Of a DNA stretch of 64,000 bases, positions 1 to 9,280 are shown in pieces. Location of the stretch: positions 3,720,001 to 3,784,000 of the forward strand of contig NZ_CP018811.1 of assembly GCF_001922345.1 (NCBI RefSeq), written 5' to 3'. The stretch's first letter is position 1. Every line of letters begins with the position of its first letter. The notes below the pieces were generated by a model, which was given only the letters and a program-made list of their open reading frames with translations, was not told the DNA's origin and did no database searches. The position numbers were made by a program, and so were the translations under genes. The DNA is from Paraburkholderia sp. SOS3 (GTDB lineage Bacteria; Pseudomonadota; Gammaproteobacteria; Burkholderiales; Burkholderiaceae).

Positions 1-183
1 CGTGCCGATATGGCGGATCGTGCCGCTTGCCGGTGCATCGACTTCCATCGTCGCCTTGCTCGTCTCGATCTCGAAGATCACCGCGCCCGCGCGCACCGCT
101 TCGCCTTCGCGCACATGCCACGCGGCGATCATGCCTTCGGTCATGTCCATATCGACGCGCGGCAGGATCACTTCGGTCGGCAT
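1..183 (-). CDS. 2-oxo-acid dehydrogenase E2 (dihydrolipoamide acyltransferase), N-terminal fragment
   Basis: Only the first 61 codons lie in the window; the gene runs off the left edge. The visible part is a biotinyl/lipoyl domain: it opens MPTEVILPRVDMDMTEG and carries the lipoylation site in the hairpin ETSKAT (Lys43). In this family the swinging lipoyl arm carries the acyl group from E1 to the E2 active site. The ATG at 183 lies one base from the TGA of the E1 beta gene, so translation is probably coupled. E2 identity follows from the lipoyl motif plus the E1 alpha-E1 beta order. The acyl substrate (pyruvate, acetoin, branched-chain or other 2-oxo acid) cannot be told from this fragment. 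Confidence 0.9.
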   Translation of the reverse strand, partial: MPTEVILPRVDMDMTEGMIAAWHVREGEAVRAGAVIFEIETSKATMEVDAPASGTIRHIGT

Positions 184-184
184 T

Positions 185-1231
185 TCAATGTCTCCCGCCG
201 ACGCTGCGGCGCGCGGCCGCGACGATATCGCCGACCTGCGGCACGGCGGCTTTTTCGAGTTCCGGGTTGTATGGCAGCGGGCAGTCGGCGCCGCCCAGGC
301 GTATGACCGGCGCGTCGAGATAATCGAACGCCTCGCTCTCGCAGACGATCGACGCGATCTCCGCGCCGATGCCGAGCTGCTGCACGCCCTCGTACACGCA
401 GATGAGGCGCGAGGTCTTCTTCACGCTGTCGACAATCGCATCGCGATCGATCGGCCGCACGCTGCGCAAATCGATCACTTCCGCGTCGATGCCCTCTTCT
501 TCGAGCTGCGCGGCCGCTTCGAGCGAGCGGATCGCCATCACCGATGTCGCGACGATCGTCACGTCGCGCCCCGCGCGGCGCAGCGCCGCCTTGCCGATCG
601 GCTCGGTGTAATAGCCCTCGGGCACCGGCCCTTTGCTTCTGTACAGCAGCTTGTGTTCGAAGATCATCACCGGGTCCGGGTCGTCGAGCGCGGCGAGCAG
701 CAGCCCTTTCGCGTCGTGCGGCGTGCTCGGCTGAATCACCTTGAGGCCCGGCACATGCGCGAACCACGCTTCGAGGCTCTGGCTGTGCTGCGCGGCGGCG
801 CCCGTACCGGAGCCGGCCGGAAAGCGCATCACGAGCGGCACCGATACCTCGCCGCCGAGCATGAAGCGCAGCTTCGCCGCCTGGTTGACGATCTGCTCCA
901 TCGCGAGCGTCGCGAAATCGGAGAACTGGAATTCGTAGATCGGCCGCGAGCCTGTCAGCGCGGCGCCGACCGCGATACCCGCGCCGCCCAGTTCGGAGAT
1001 CGGCGTATCGATCACGCGCTCGGCGCCGAAACGCTGATAGAGGTCGCCGGTCACCTGAAACGCGCCGCCGTACACGCCGATGTCCTCGCCCATCACGAAC
1101 ACGCGCTCGTCGCGCGCGAGTGCGATCGCGATACCTTCCTGAATGGCTTGTGCATAGGTCAGCTCACGCACGTTCGGATCGGTGTTCAATCCGGCGTTCG
1201 CATCGGTGGTCGCATCGGTGTTCGCGTTCAT
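185..1231 (-). CDS. 2-oxo-acid dehydrogenase E1 component, beta subunit
   Basis: A 348-residue protein of the transketolase-like E1 beta family (AcoB/PdhB/BkdA2 type), which pairs with E1 alpha to decarboxylate a 2-oxo acid with thiamine diphosphate and pass the acyl group to the E2 lipoyl arm. The conserved stretch [18 protein letters not shown] is followed by DTPISE, and later by the hydrophobic transketolase C-terminal half. The ATG at 1231 overlaps the TGA of E1 alpha (ATGA), which fixes the start; a longer open frame upstream is only the shadow of E1 alpha. The first 20 residues are rich in Asn, Thr and Asp and look like a loose extension. Typical beta subunits are 325-340 residues, so the length is normal. 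Confidence 0.93.
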   Translation of the reverse strand: MNANTDATTDANAGLNTDPNVRELTYAQAIQEGIAIALARDERVFVMGEDIGVYGGAFQVTGDLYQRFGAERVIDTPISELGGAGIAVGAALTGSRPIYEFQFSDFATLAMEQIVNQAAKLRFMLGGEVSVPLVMRFPAGSGTGAAAQHSQSLEAWFAHVPGLKVIQPSTPHDAKGLLLAALDDPDPVMIFEHKLLYRSKGPVPEGYYTEPIGKAALRRAGRDVTIVATSVMAIRSLEAAAQLEEEGIDAEVIDLRSVRPIDRDAIVDSVKKTSRLICVYEGVQQLGIGAEIASIVCESEAFDYLDAPVIRLGGADCPLPYNPELEKAAVPQVGDIVAAARRSVGGRH

Positions 1232-2382
1232 CGCGCAGCTCCCGCGGTTTCCGGCGTGCGGGATTCGGCCTGCGTATAGACGTAGCGCGTGAGTTCGGCG
1301 CGCGACGGCGCCGGGCTCGCCTGCGCAAACGCGAGGCCTGCTTCGATCTGCGCTTCGACGTCCGCGCGCATCGCAGCGGCTTGTGCCGCATCGAGCAGGC
1401 CGTAGCGCATGAGCTCCTGCTCGAAGCGCGGAATCGGATCGCGCGCGCTCCACGCGTCGATTTCATCGCGTGTGCGGTAGCGGTTGCGGTCGCTCTTCGA
1501 ATGGCCGCGCAGCCGATACGTCTCGCACTCGAGAAGACTCGGCCCTGCGCCGCCGCGCGCCCGCGCGACCGCCGCTTCGCTCGCGGCGAGCACGTCGGCA
1601 AACGCATTGCCGTCGACGGTCACGCCGGGCATATCGTACGCGGCCGCGCGCTGCGCGATATGCGCCACGGCCGTGGAGCGCTCGACCGGCATCGACATCC
1701 CGTACCGGTTGTTCTCGCAGACGAAAATCACCGGCAGCTTCCAGATCGACGCGAAATTCAGCGATTCATGAAACGCGCCTTCGTTGTTCGCGCCGTCGCC
1801 GAAAAAGCACATGACGACCGAGTCGCGACGCTGGCGGCGGATCGACAGCGCGGCACCGACGGCGATCGGCAGCCCGCCGCCGACAATGCCGTTCGCGCCG
1901 AGATTGCCGCGCTGCACGTCGGCGATATGCATCGAGCCGCCGCGCCCGCGGCAATAGCCGGTCTCCTTGCCGAAGAACTCGGCGAACATCCGCTTCGGAT
2001 CGGCGCCCTTGCCGATGCAGTGGCCGTGGCCGCGATGCGTCGACGTGATGTAGTCGGCGTCGGTCAGCGGCAGCGTCGCCGCAATCGCGCTCGCTTCCTG
2101 CCCGATCGACAGATGCATCGTGCCGTGAATCAGGCCGCGCATATAAGCCTGCTCGGCGCTTTCCTCGAAACGGCGCACGAGAATCATCTTGCGCAACGCG
2201 TCGCGCAACGTTGCGGGATCGTGGCGGCAATAGATGGCCGGGGCCGCGCGCGCAAGCCCGGCGGCTCGCTCGTTTATTTGCGCGCCCCGCTGCTCGTCCT
2301 GTCGCTCTTCGTGTTGCCCGTGCTGGTGCTCGCCCTGTTGCACGTCGCGTTGTTCCACTGCTTGCCCGGCTACCTGCTGCAT
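1228..2382 (-). CDS. 2-oxo-acid dehydrogenase E1 component, alpha subunit
   Basis: A 384-residue thiamine-diphosphate-binding E1 alpha subunit. The TPP/Mg2+ motif is visible as [15 protein letters not shown], ending in CENNRYG, and the phosphorylation-loop region as [15 protein letters not shown]. The family decarboxylates 2-oxo acids in a heterotetramer with E1 beta. The ATG at 2382 has a clear Shine-Dalgarno (AAGGAG) just upstream. Residues 1-45 are unusual: rich in Gln, His, Glu and Arg before the conserved core starts near [15 protein letters not shown]. The gene is followed by E1 beta with an ATGA overlap and then E2. Similarity to acetoin or branched-chain complexes is possible, but the neighbouring COG4091 oxidoreductase and SorC regulator suggest a specialised sugar-derived 2-oxo acid. 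Confidence 0.93.
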   Translation of the reverse strand: MQQVAGQAVEQRDVQQGEHQHGQHEERQDEQRGAQINERAAGLARAAPAIYCRHDPATLRDALRKMILVRRFEESAEQAYMRGLIHGTMHLSIGQEASAIAATLPLTDADYITSTHRGHGHCIGKGADPKRMFAEFFGKETGYCRGRGGSMHIADVQRGNLGANGIVGGGLPIAVGAALSIRRQRRDSVVMCFFGDGANNEGAFHESLNFASIWKLPVIFVCENNRYGMSMPVERSTAVAHIAQRAAAYDMPGVTVDGNAFADVLAASEAAVARARGGAGPSLLECETYRLRGHSKSDRNRYRTRDEIDAWSARDPIPRFEQELMRYGLLDAAQAAAMRADVEAQIEAGLAFAQASPAPSRAELTRYVYTQAESRTPETAGAAR

Positions 2383-2443
2383 GAACGTCTCCTTCGCGTG
2401 CCGCGTGCCGCATGGCCCGCTCGTGCCTCGCGCTTCGCGTGCG

Positions 2444-3775
2444 TCAAGCGGCCACGGCCGAAGCGCCGTGCACCATTTCGTCCTGGCGGCGCCGCAGCGC
2501 GACGATCGCCGACGCGGCATCGACCGCGCAATTACGGTACGTCAGCAGTTCGCCGCGCCTGACCGGCTGCGTAACCGAGCCGTGTTCGATCAGACCGCAC
2601 GGCACCGCCTGCTGTGCACGCGCATCGGCAGATGTCATCGCCCACGCGCGATACGTGTATTCGCCGATCGCATCGAGCGGTTCGCCCTGTCGCAAATCCT
2701 TCTTCGCCACCGCGCACACTTCGACGACAGGCACCGGCAGCGGCTCCATATCGGCGCGCCCGTACAGCACCGAGCGCGCGCACGTGAGCGGCACTTCGAG
2801 GCTCGTCAGGTGATACGGCCGATAGAACGTGTAGTACGGGCCCTTGCCGAGCTTCAGGTCTGCCATGCGCTCGCGCAGCCGCGGATGCGCGAGCTCCGCG
2901 ACGACGAAGACGCCAGGCGCCACGCCCTTGCCGATCGTATAGTCGACCACGCCTTTGCCCGACAGAATCCCGCCGTCGGCCTTCGGACACAGCACGCGAT
3001 GCAGTTCGTCGAGCGTCGCGCTCGGACCATGCATGCCTGGCACGTCGGGCACGAGGCCCGTTGCGTTGCCGATGGCGGCCATTTCCACGGCGGTTTTCGA
3101 GCCGTCGACAAACTCGACGAGCATGCGCGGGTTCATGTTGCGGCGCTGTGCTTCTTCGAAATACGCATCGGGTGTCGCGTCGATATTGAGCGGATTGTTC
3201 TTGCCCTTGCCCGCGGCGACGACCGGATAGCCGAGCGCGCTGACGAACTGGATCAGCTCGATCGTCGAGCTCGGCTCGTCTCCGGCGCCGAGCGAGTAGA
3301 CGACGCCGAGGCGCTGCGCCTCGCGCCGCAAATACGCGCCGATCGTCACGTCGGCTTCGACGTTCATCATCACCAGATGCTTGCCGTGTTCCATCGCCAG
3401 GAGGCCGATCTGCGCGCCGACCGCGGGCTTGCCCGTCGCATCGATCACGACGTCGATCAGGCCGCTCGTGCAGACGAGCTGCGCATCCTGCGTGATTGCG
3501 ATGTCGCCCGCTTCGATGGCCTGCGCGAGCGCACTCGCCGTTTCGACCACGCGATAGCCGCTGTCCGCGGCATTCGCGACGCGCACCGCCGCGCATGCGG
3601 CATCGATGCGCAGATCGGCGATCGCGCCGATCGCAAGGCCATGCATCTGCCGCACCTGCGTGACGATGTCCGTACCCATTTCGCCGCTGCCGATCAGGCC
3701 GATGCGAATCGGACGGCCGGTTGCCGCGCGCTGTTCGAGGTCGGCGGCAAGGCCGCTCGGCGTGATGTTGTGCAT
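2444..3775 (-). CDS. COG4091-type NAD(P)-dependent oxidoreductase (homoserine dehydrogenase-like) with SAF domain
   Basis: A 443-residue protein. The N-terminal Rossmann fold has the dinucleotide motif IGLIGSGEMG near residues 22-31, followed by homoserine-dehydrogenase-like segments (VIDATGKPAVG, LGAGDEPSSTIELIQF). The C-terminal third resembles an SAF domain (CAVAKKDLRQGEPLDAIGEY). The family is annotated as predicted homoserine dehydrogenase, but the substrate is not established to my knowledge. I chose the ATG at 3775 because AAGGAG lies eight bases upstream; the ATG at 3781 is too close to that site. The gene precedes E1 alpha by 61 bases on the same strand, so it probably supplies or modifies the metabolite that ends as the 2-oxo acid. 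The SorC regulator upstream fits a sugar, polyol or sugar-acid pathway; the exact step is inference. Confidence 0.8.
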   Translation of the reverse strand: MHNITPSGLAADLEQRAATGRPIRIGLIGSGEMGTDIVTQVRQMHGLAIGAIADLRIDAACAAVRVANAADSGYRVVETASALAQAIEAGDIAITQDAQLVCTSGLIDVVIDATGKPAVGAQIGLLAMEHGKHLVMMNVEADVTIGAYLRREAQRLGVVYSLGAGDEPSSTIELIQFVSALGYPVVAAGKGKNNPLNIDATPDAYFEEAQRRNMNPRMLVEFVDGSKTAVEMAAIGNATGLVPDVPGMHGPSATLDELHRVLCPKADGGILSGKGVVDYTIGKGVAPGVFVVAELAHPRLRERMADLKLGKGPYYTFYRPYHLTSLEVPLTCARSVLYGRADMEPLPVPVVEVCAVAKKDLRQGEPLDAIGEYTYRAWAMTSADARAQQAVPCGLIEHGSVTQPVRRGELLTYRNCAVDAASAIVALRRRQDEMVHGASAVAA

Positions 3776-3935
3776 GAACATGTCTCCTTGCCACACGGTT
3801 TCGATTGCTCTTGCGATGGCACTTTTGTATTTTATGTTAGCAGTATGTTCACGAAAGGGACAAGGCCGCGCATTGCGAAAATCGCGGGCTAACGCTCGGG
3901 ACTAACCCCTGGATGCGCGCAAAAGGCGCGCGCGA

Positions 3936-3970
3936 ACCGTGCATGCGGCGAACGCGCGCGCATGCACGGT
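3936..3970. terminator. 12-bp inverted repeat between the regulator and oxidoreductase genes
   Basis: Arms ACCGTGCATGCG (3936-3947) and CGCATGCACGGT (3959-3970) are perfect complements around an 11-base loop. It lies just downstream of the SorC-type gene (ends 4014) and about 160 bases upstream of the oxidoreductase start. On the minus strand a short TTTT follows about 20 bases after the stem, so it is a weak intrinsic terminator at best. It could instead act as an operator or a 5'-UTR hairpin. Confidence 0.4.
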
Positions 3971-4013
3971 GCAGTGCAAAAAAGATCGGAAAGGACGACG
4001 AGGAAAACGCGCG

Positions 4014-5003
4014 TTACGCGCCGCCCGCGAGCTTGAGCACGTCTTTCGCGGTGTATTCGTCAGTGATCAGAACAGTTGGCTTGAGCAGCTTCAACGCACC
4101 GGCGAGCGCATGAACCTTGCCCGCGCCGCCCGCTGCGAGCACGCGCACCGGCACTTTCTTGATGATGTCGAGCGGCACCGACATCACGCGTTCGTTGATC
4201 GGATGATCGACGAGCCTGCCGTTCGCGTCGAAGAAATTGCACAGCACGTCGCCGATCGCGCCGGCCTTCACGACCGACGCACGATCCGCGTTCGTAATGA
4301 ACTTCGATTGGTGCGAGGTCTGATCCGCGCCCGTGCCGGCCGCGCCGAGCACGACCGCGTCGAGCGATTTCGCGAGTTCGAAAATATCGGCGAGCCCGCA
4401 GCGCTCGATCAGCGTCTGACGCGTCGCCGCGCTATCGACGAACAGCGGCGCCGTCATCAGATAGCAGTCCGCCTGGAACAGCGTGGCAAGCCGCCACGCG
4501 AATTCGGCCGGATTGAACTTGCGCGCCTTCATGATGCCGCCGAGCAGCGAGACGATGGAGAGCCGGTCGACCGCGCGCTCCTCGATAAAGCCGAGCGAAC
4601 TCACGAGCGTACGACCCCAGCCGACGCCGATGCGCATATCGGCACGCACGAGCGAGGACACATACGCGCCCGTCGCCGCGGCGATCGGCGCGGTCGCATC
4701 GGCGCCGCGCGCGGACAGCGGCACGACGATCGCCTCGCCAAGATTGAAGCGCGTTTCGAGTTGACGCTCGGCGTCGACGCATTCGGCAAGCCGGTCGCCG
4801 ATCGTGATCTGTACCTCATTGCGTTCGCGCGCGGCAGCCAGCAGGCGCACGACCGTTACGCGTCCGACCCCGAGCTTCTGCGCGATTTCGCTCTGCGTCA
4901 TTTCCTCGACGTAGTACATCCACGCAGCACGCAAACGCAGCCGCCGCGTCGGATTCTGCTCGTCGTTTTCCACGCTCGGCGCGGAACTATTCGCCTTCGG
5001 CAA
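4014..5003 (-). CDS. SorC/DeoR-family sugar-binding transcriptional regulator
   Basis: A 329-residue protein, the usual size for SorC-type regulators. The N-terminal helix-turn-helix is MTQSEIAQKLGVGRVTVVRL (near residues 35-54). The rest is a sugar-phosphate-binding domain related to phosphosugar isomerases (IGVGWGRTLVSSLGF, VLGAAGTGADQTSHQS). The family binds phosphorylated sugars or polyols and controls the adjacent catabolic operon. The start is a TTG at 5003 with GGAG six bases upstream; the next ATG would remove the beginning of the HTH. The gene lies upstream of and parallel to the oxidoreductase-E1-E2 genes, so it is probably their regulator. An AT-rich stretch at 3820-3850 just upstream of the oxidoreductase is a plausible promoter/operator region, but I see no clear repeated site. 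Confidence 0.88.
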   Translation of the reverse strand: MPKANSSAPSVENDEQNPTRRLRLRAAWMYYVEEMTQSEIAQKLGVGRVTVVRLLAAARERNEVQITIGDRLAECVDAERQLETRFNLGEAIVVPLSARGADATAPIAAATGAYVSSLVRADMRIGVGWGRTLVSSLGFIEERAVDRLSIVSLLGGIMKARKFNPAEFAWRLATLFQADCYLMTAPLFVDSAATRQTLIERCGLADIFELAKSLDAVVLGAAGTGADQTSHQSKFITNADRASVVKAGAIGDVLCNFFDANGRLVDHPINERVMSVPLDIIKKVPVRVLAAGGAGKVHALAGALKLLKPTVLITDEYTAKDVLKLAGGA

Positions 5004-5175
5004 GCTCGGCTCCTATCATTAAAAAACGGGCATCTGCACTGAACAGTTGTGCTATCTTAACTTCAAATGTTTCATCGCTGACGCTCAGTCATCGTGCTCG
5101 GCATCGAGCGTTTGCAGAGCGTTGCACCGCTGGGTCTCACACCGGGTTCGGCACGAGTTTTTCTTCGGGAAAGCC

Positions 5176-6069
5176 ATGGAGACGAAATCGCTGTTGCCGC
5201 AGCAGCTCTCGCGAGACATCAATCAGCTCGGTATCGCGCTGAAGGATTGTGCGCGGCAGTTGCGCTATGCGGCCCGCAATGTGCCAGGCCCGCTGCGCGG
5301 CGACAACTCGAGCGAAGCGCAAACGGCGCAGACTACGGCCGGGCGCCCGCCGCTTACGTCACAGCGCTCGCCGCTCTCCTCGCTTCCCTCGCTGTCGCTT
5401 GAATCGGTGGCCCATCTCGCCGACGATCTGCTCGAAAGCGCCGAATCGTTCGCGGGCCATGCGGTGCCGCCGCTGCAGGACCACTGGAAGTCGCCGGTGC
5501 CGTTGGCATCGCTGACCACTTATCTCGGCGCATCGAGCAGCGACACGAAGGCGCAGCGCAAATTCTCGATGTCGTACTACGCGGCCGCGAAGCGCATGAT
5601 CATGCAATGCGGCGCCACCGATGTGCTGATCTTCGAACACCGCGTGAGCCATGCGCTCGATCATGCGCGCGCGGCGCTGGCGAGTTCGCGCGAACGTTCG
5701 ATCCAGTCGTCGTTTGCCGGCGGCACGGCGGCGCCGGGCGCGCTCGCGCGGCCCTGCGCGCAGCTCGCCGCATCGCTGATCGATCTGCAGCCGATCCGCA
5801 GCACGCGCTTCGATACACTGCCCGATGTCGGCGCGCCCTGGTGGCTCGTCACCGAGCCGAACGCGTACGTGTTTCTGATGCTGACGGTCGCGTCGCTGTG
5901 CAGGGAAACGTGCCCGAACGGCATCGTCACCGAGCCCGATGCGGTGCTGCGCTTTTTCGCCGATGTGATCGGCGCGCGCGAGACGGCGCTGCGCACTGCA
6001 TTGAAAGAGCGCGACCGCGTCGGTGCGCTCGCCGATGAAATCGCCCATATCGTGACGCATCTGTGCTGA
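5176..6069 (+). CDS. hypothetical protein, 297 residues
   Basis: I do not recognise this protein. The ATG at 5176 follows CGGGAAAGCC, a weak ribosome-binding site; the open frame extends upstream into less protein-like sequence. Residues 1-40 look helical, followed by a Ser/Pro/Thr-rich segment (near residues 45-75) and then a mostly helical body. There is no signal peptide, no clear membrane segment and no Cys-rich motif. Codon use and GC match the surroundings. It is followed by another unrecognised gene on the same strand after 120 bases that contain tandem 12-mers. The regulator on the other side is divergent. A membrane-peripheral or regulatory role is only a guess. Confidence 0.7.
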   Translation: METKSLLPQQLSRDINQLGIALKDCARQLRYAARNVPGPLRGDNSSEAQTAQTTAGRPPLTSQRSPLSSLPSLSLESVAHLADDLLESAESFAGHAVPPLQDHWKSPVPLASLTTYLGASSSDTKAQRKFSMSYYAAAKRMIMQCGATDVLIFEHRVSHALDHARAALASSRERSIQSSFAGGTAAPGALARPCAQLAASLIDLQPIRSTRFDTLPDVGAPWWLVTEPNAYVFLMLTVASLCRETCPNGIVTEPDAVLRFFADVIGARETALRTALKERDRVGALADEIAHIVTHLC

Positions 6070-6083
6070 TCGCCGCGCACGAT

Positions 6084-6140
6084 CGTTTGCCTGGCCGTTT
6101 GCCTGGCCGTTTGCCTGGTCATTTACCTGACCGTTTGCCT
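6084..6140. repeat. 12-bp tandem repeat, about 4.75 copies
   Basis: The unit CGTTTGCCTGGC occurs at 6084-6095 and 6096-6107, with variants at 6108-6119 and 6120-6131 and a partial ninemer at 6132-6140. It lies between two unrecognised plus-strand genes. Similar sequence (GCTGATCGCCG) flanks the array at both ends, near 6065 and 6144, as if the array was inserted by slippage or duplication. The function is unknown. A variable spacer affecting expression of the downstream gene is possible. Confidence 0.85.
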
Positions 6141-6189
6141 CATTGCTGATCGCCGAACCCGGGCCAATCTGCCCGCAAAGGAGCCGCGC

Positions 6190-6834
6190 ATGTTTCAGGC
6201 GCCGCGCAACAGCCACGTGCAGCCGCCCCGCACATGGGAGCACGTGCAGAAATTGACGCTATGCCGACAGCTGTTGCAGCAGTGCTGCGACGAATATGGC
6301 GCGCGTCACGGTATCCGCATCGAAATCGACAGCCGCCAGTTCACCGCGGCTTTCTTCGCATGGATCGATGCGCTCGCTCACAACGCCGATTATCGCCAGC
6401 GCAATCCGCGCGACTTTTTCCAGTTCGCATACGGCGTGCTGTTACGCGATCTGCTGCACGAAAAGGCCGTGCGGGTCGTAGAAAATCCGCTCGGGCACGT
6501 CGTCGATCAGGCCAGCGGCGACATGCGCTCCGCGCCGGCATCGTCGGACGATATCGCGCACTGGTGGCCGCCCGGCTACATGCTCACGTACTTCTGTATC
6601 GGCATGTTGAAGCGCACGCTGCGCGAGGAATGCGGCTTGCCGATCGAGCCGTCGGATGCACTGGCGCAGCCCGCGGTATGGCAGTCGTTCCGCGAGAATC
6701 TCGTCGAGGAACCGGCGCTTGCGATCGCGTACTTCGACAAGTTCATGGGCATCGAGCCGAACTGGCGCGAGCCGGGCTTCGTCGCGAACCGGCCGGCCGC
6801 CGCGCGGCCGCTGAAAAGCGTGCGGCCCGTCTGA
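6190..6834 (+). CDS. hypothetical protein, 214 residues
   Basis: I do not recognise this protein. The ATG at 6190 follows AAAGGAGCCGCGC, a good Shine-Dalgarno. The sequence is helical and rich in aromatic and charged residues (PRDFFQFAYGVLLRDLLHEK; HWWPPGYMLTYFCIGML), with no signal peptide and no convincing membrane segment. It shares strand and region with the 297-residue gene upstream, so the two may be cotranscribed. The end is convergent with the molybdenum hydroxylase large-subunit gene 85 bases away. GC and codon use match the neighbours, arguing against recent acquisition. Confidence 0.75.
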   Translation: MFQAPRNSHVQPPRTWEHVQKLTLCRQLLQQCCDEYGARHGIRIEIDSRQFTAAFFAWIDALAHNADYRQRNPRDFFQFAYGVLLRDLLHEKAVRVVENPLGHVVDQASGDMRSAPASSDDIAHWWPPGYMLTYFCIGMLKRTLREECGLPIEPSDALAQPAVWQSFRENLVEEPALAIAYFDKFMGIEPNWREPGFVANRPAAARPLKSVRPV

Positions 6835-6919
6835 GCCTTTCGCGCCCGGCGCCTACGCGCAACGGCGCCTTCCGCAACCGGCAACGGCGCTTTCCACCTA
6901 CGGCAACGCCTCCTTCCGC

Positions 6920-9280
6920 CTACGCCAGCGCCGCCTTCAATCGCGCGCCGGCCAGCGGCAGGTCGCGAATACGTGCGCCAGTCGCATCGGCAATCGCATT
7001 TGCGAGCACGGCCGCTGCCGGACCCTGCGCCGCTTCGCCGACGCCGAGGAACGGCAATCCGGGCCGGTCGATCAGATGCACCTCGACGCGCTTCGGCACC
7101 GACGAAAAGCGCATGATCGGATACGTGCTCCAGTCGTAGCTCGTGATACCGCGCGTGTCGAAGGTCGTCTGTTCGTAAAGTGTCCAGCTCGTCGTTTGCA
7201 GGATGCCGCCCTCCACCTGATTGCGCACGCCGTCCGGATTCACGATCTGCCCGCAGTCGATCGCGGCGACCGCGCGTTCGATCGCGACGCCGCCCGTATC
7301 GCGGTCGACGGTAATCTCCATCGCGATCGCGCAATACGCCATCAGGTTCTTGTACTTGGCGAACGCGAAGCCGACGCCGCGACTTGCACCGCCTGCACCG
7401 TCGGCACCGGCGTGTGACGATCGCGCCGCTGCCGGCACGCGCCTCTGCCATCCGAAGCGTTGCGCGGCAAGTTGAATCACGTCGCGTGCGCGCGGATCGT
7501 CGAGATGCTTCAGACGGAATTCGACCGGATCCGCTTGCGCGACGAGCGCGAGTTCATCCATCAGGCTTTCGATCGCGAAGATGTTCATATGCGCGCCGAG
7601 CGAGCGCATCGCCGATACGCGTATCGGCATGTCCGGCAAGAAGTGATTCTGCACGTGCAGGTTCGGCACCCGATACAGCGGAATGCTGTTGCGGTCGCCG
7701 CCGCCTTCGGGCATCGGAATCGGCTTCGGCGGCGCCGGTGTGAACGGCTGCGCGAGCAGCTGCGCAGGCAGCAGGCGCCCCGCATTGTCGATCCGGTTGT
7801 TATGCGTGTTGCTCCACAGCTCGTAACGCCAGTCGACGATCGTGCCGTTCGCATCGAGCGATGCGCTCGCATGCGTCGTCATCGCGGGGCCGAACGGCTC
7901 CCACGTGTGCTCCTGCTCGCGCATCAGCTGCACGCGTACCGTGCGGCCCGGCATCGCGCGCGCGATCAGCGCGGCATCGGCGGCCACGTCGTCCGCGGCG
8001 TTGTGACCGTAGCATCCCGAACCTTCAACGTGGATGCAACGCACCTGCGCCTTCGGCAGCGACAGCATTTCCGCGAGCCCCGCGCGCAGCGGAAAAACGC
8101 CTTGCGTGTGCGACCACACGGTCAGCGATCCATCTTCGAAACGGGCGAGCGCGCATGACGGGCCGATCGAGCCGTGCGTCATATACGGCTTGCTGTAGCG
8201 TACATCGAGCGTATGCGCAGCCGGCGCCGCAGCGCCGTTCTGATCCGCAACCCTGATTTCCTGCGCGGGCAGCTTCATCAGCGTTTCGTGGATCGTCGAC
8301 GGATCGGGCAGCGCCGGCCCTGCCTGCCACTGCGCGGCCGCCATCAACTCGCGCATCGCGACGATCGCCTGCCATTCGTCCACCGTGACGACGGCGAGAT
8401 AGTTGCCGTCGCGCACCACCTTGAGCACGCCGGGCAAGCGCTCGACATGCGCCGCGTCGAGCGCGGCCAGCGTCGCGCCGTATGCGGGCGGGCGCACGAC
8501 GCGCGCGTGCACCATCTGCGGCATGCGCATGTCCTGGATATAGCTCGGGCCGCCCGTCACCTTGCCCGGAATATCGACGCGCGGCAGCGTATGGCCGACC
8601 ACATGGAACTGCGCGGGCGGCTTCAACGGCACGCCGGGCTGCGCATTCCGGTGCAGATTCGTGCCGCGCACCGCATCGCCATACGACAGCCGGCGGCCGT
8701 CTGCCGCGACGATCTGGCCGCCTTGCGTGGTCAGCATCGACGCCTCGACATGCAGCTGAGCGGCCGCCGTCTGCAGCAGCAGTGCCCGCACCTGCGCCGC
8801 CGCATTGAAGATGGCGGTGCCGCTGTCGGCGACCGAATGGCTGCCGGCCGTGTAACCTTCGTTCGGCGTTTCTCCGGTGTCGGCGGTAAGCAGCGCGATC
8901 GACTGCGGCTCGATGTCGAGCTGCTCGGCGGCAAGCTGCAAAAACGCAGTGCGAATGCCGGTGCCGAGTTCGGCCTTGCCCGTGCATACCGTGACCTTGC
9001 CCGCCGTGTCGATGCGAATCCATGCGTCGAGCTGCGGCGTCGTCTTCAGGCTGCCCGGCAGCTTCGGCGCGAGCGTGGTGAACGTGCCGGCTTCGGTCGT
9101 CGTGCTCTGCGCCCACGCATCGCGTGGCCGCGGCAGCAGCGTGAAGCCGACCAGCAATGCGCCGGCAGTCAGGAAGCGGCGGCGGCCGGCGTCGATGTCG
9201 GGCTCGCATGCCGTGTCTTGCGCGCCGTTCTGCGCAATATCGTGTTCCGTACCGATGCCGCCTGCTGCGTCATCGTTCAT
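6920..9280 (-). CDS. molybdenum hydroxylase large (molybdopterin-binding) subunit, isoquinoline 1-oxidoreductase/nicotinate dehydrogenase type
   Basis: A 786-residue xanthine-oxidase-family large subunit that oxidises an aldehyde or N-heterocycle at the molybdenum-cytosine-dinucleotide centre. A twin-arginine signal is visible near residues 33-48 (RRRFLTAGALLVGF), so the enzyme is exported folded to the periplasm. The catalytic Glu of the family is in GVGEAAQGPAA (Glu749), and the internal repeat LGTGIRTAFLQLAAEQL marks the IorB/AldH-type fold. The ATG at 9280 overlaps the TGA of the [2Fe-2S] subunit (ATGA). With the upstream cytochrome c it forms a three-subunit dehydrogenase feeding electrons to the respiratory chain. 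The substrate (aldehyde, nicotinate or isoquinoline type) cannot be assigned from sequence alone. Confidence 0.92.
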   Translation of the reverse strand: MNDDAAGGIGTEHDIAQNGAQDTACEPDIDAGRRRFLTAGALLVGFTLLPRPRDAWAQSTTTEAGTFTTLAPKLPGSLKTTPQLDAWIRIDTAGKVTVCTGKAELGTGIRTAFLQLAAEQLDIEPQSIALLTADTGETPNEGYTAGSHSVADSGTAIFNAAAQVRALLLQTAAAQLHVEASMLTTQGGQIVAADGRRLSYGDAVRGTNLHRNAQPGVPLKPPAQFHVVGHTLPRVDIPGKVTGGPSYIQDMRMPQMVHARVVRPPAYGATLAALDAAHVERLPGVLKVVRDGNYLAVVTVDEWQAIVAMRELMAAAQWQAGPALPDPSTIHETLMKLPAQEIRVADQNGAAAPAAHTLDVRYSKPYMTHGSIGPSCALARFEDGSLTVWSHTQGVFPLRAGLAEMLSLPKAQVRCIHVEGSGCYGHNAADDVAADAALIARAMPGRTVRVQLMREQEHTWEPFGPAMTTHASASLDANGTIVDWRYELWSNTHNNRIDNAGRLLPAQLLAQPFTPAPPKPIPMPEGGGDRNSIPLYRVPNLHVQNHFLPDMPIRVSAMRSLGAHMNIFAIESLMDELALVAQADPVEFRLKHLDDPRARDVIQLAAQRFGWQRRVPAAARSSHAGADGAGGASRGVGFAFAKYKNLMAYCAIAMEITVDRDTGGVAIERAVAAIDCGQIVNPDGVRNQVEGGILQTTSWTLYEQTTFDTRGITSYDWSTYPIMRFSSVPKRVEVHLIDRPGLPFLGVGEAAQGPAAAVLANAIADATGARIRDLPLAGARLKAALA

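Noticed and set aside
3797..4013. Clear SorC operator between regulator and operon
   Set aside because: I see AT-rich sequence and a GC-rich hairpin but no repeated site shared with the region upstream of the regulator.
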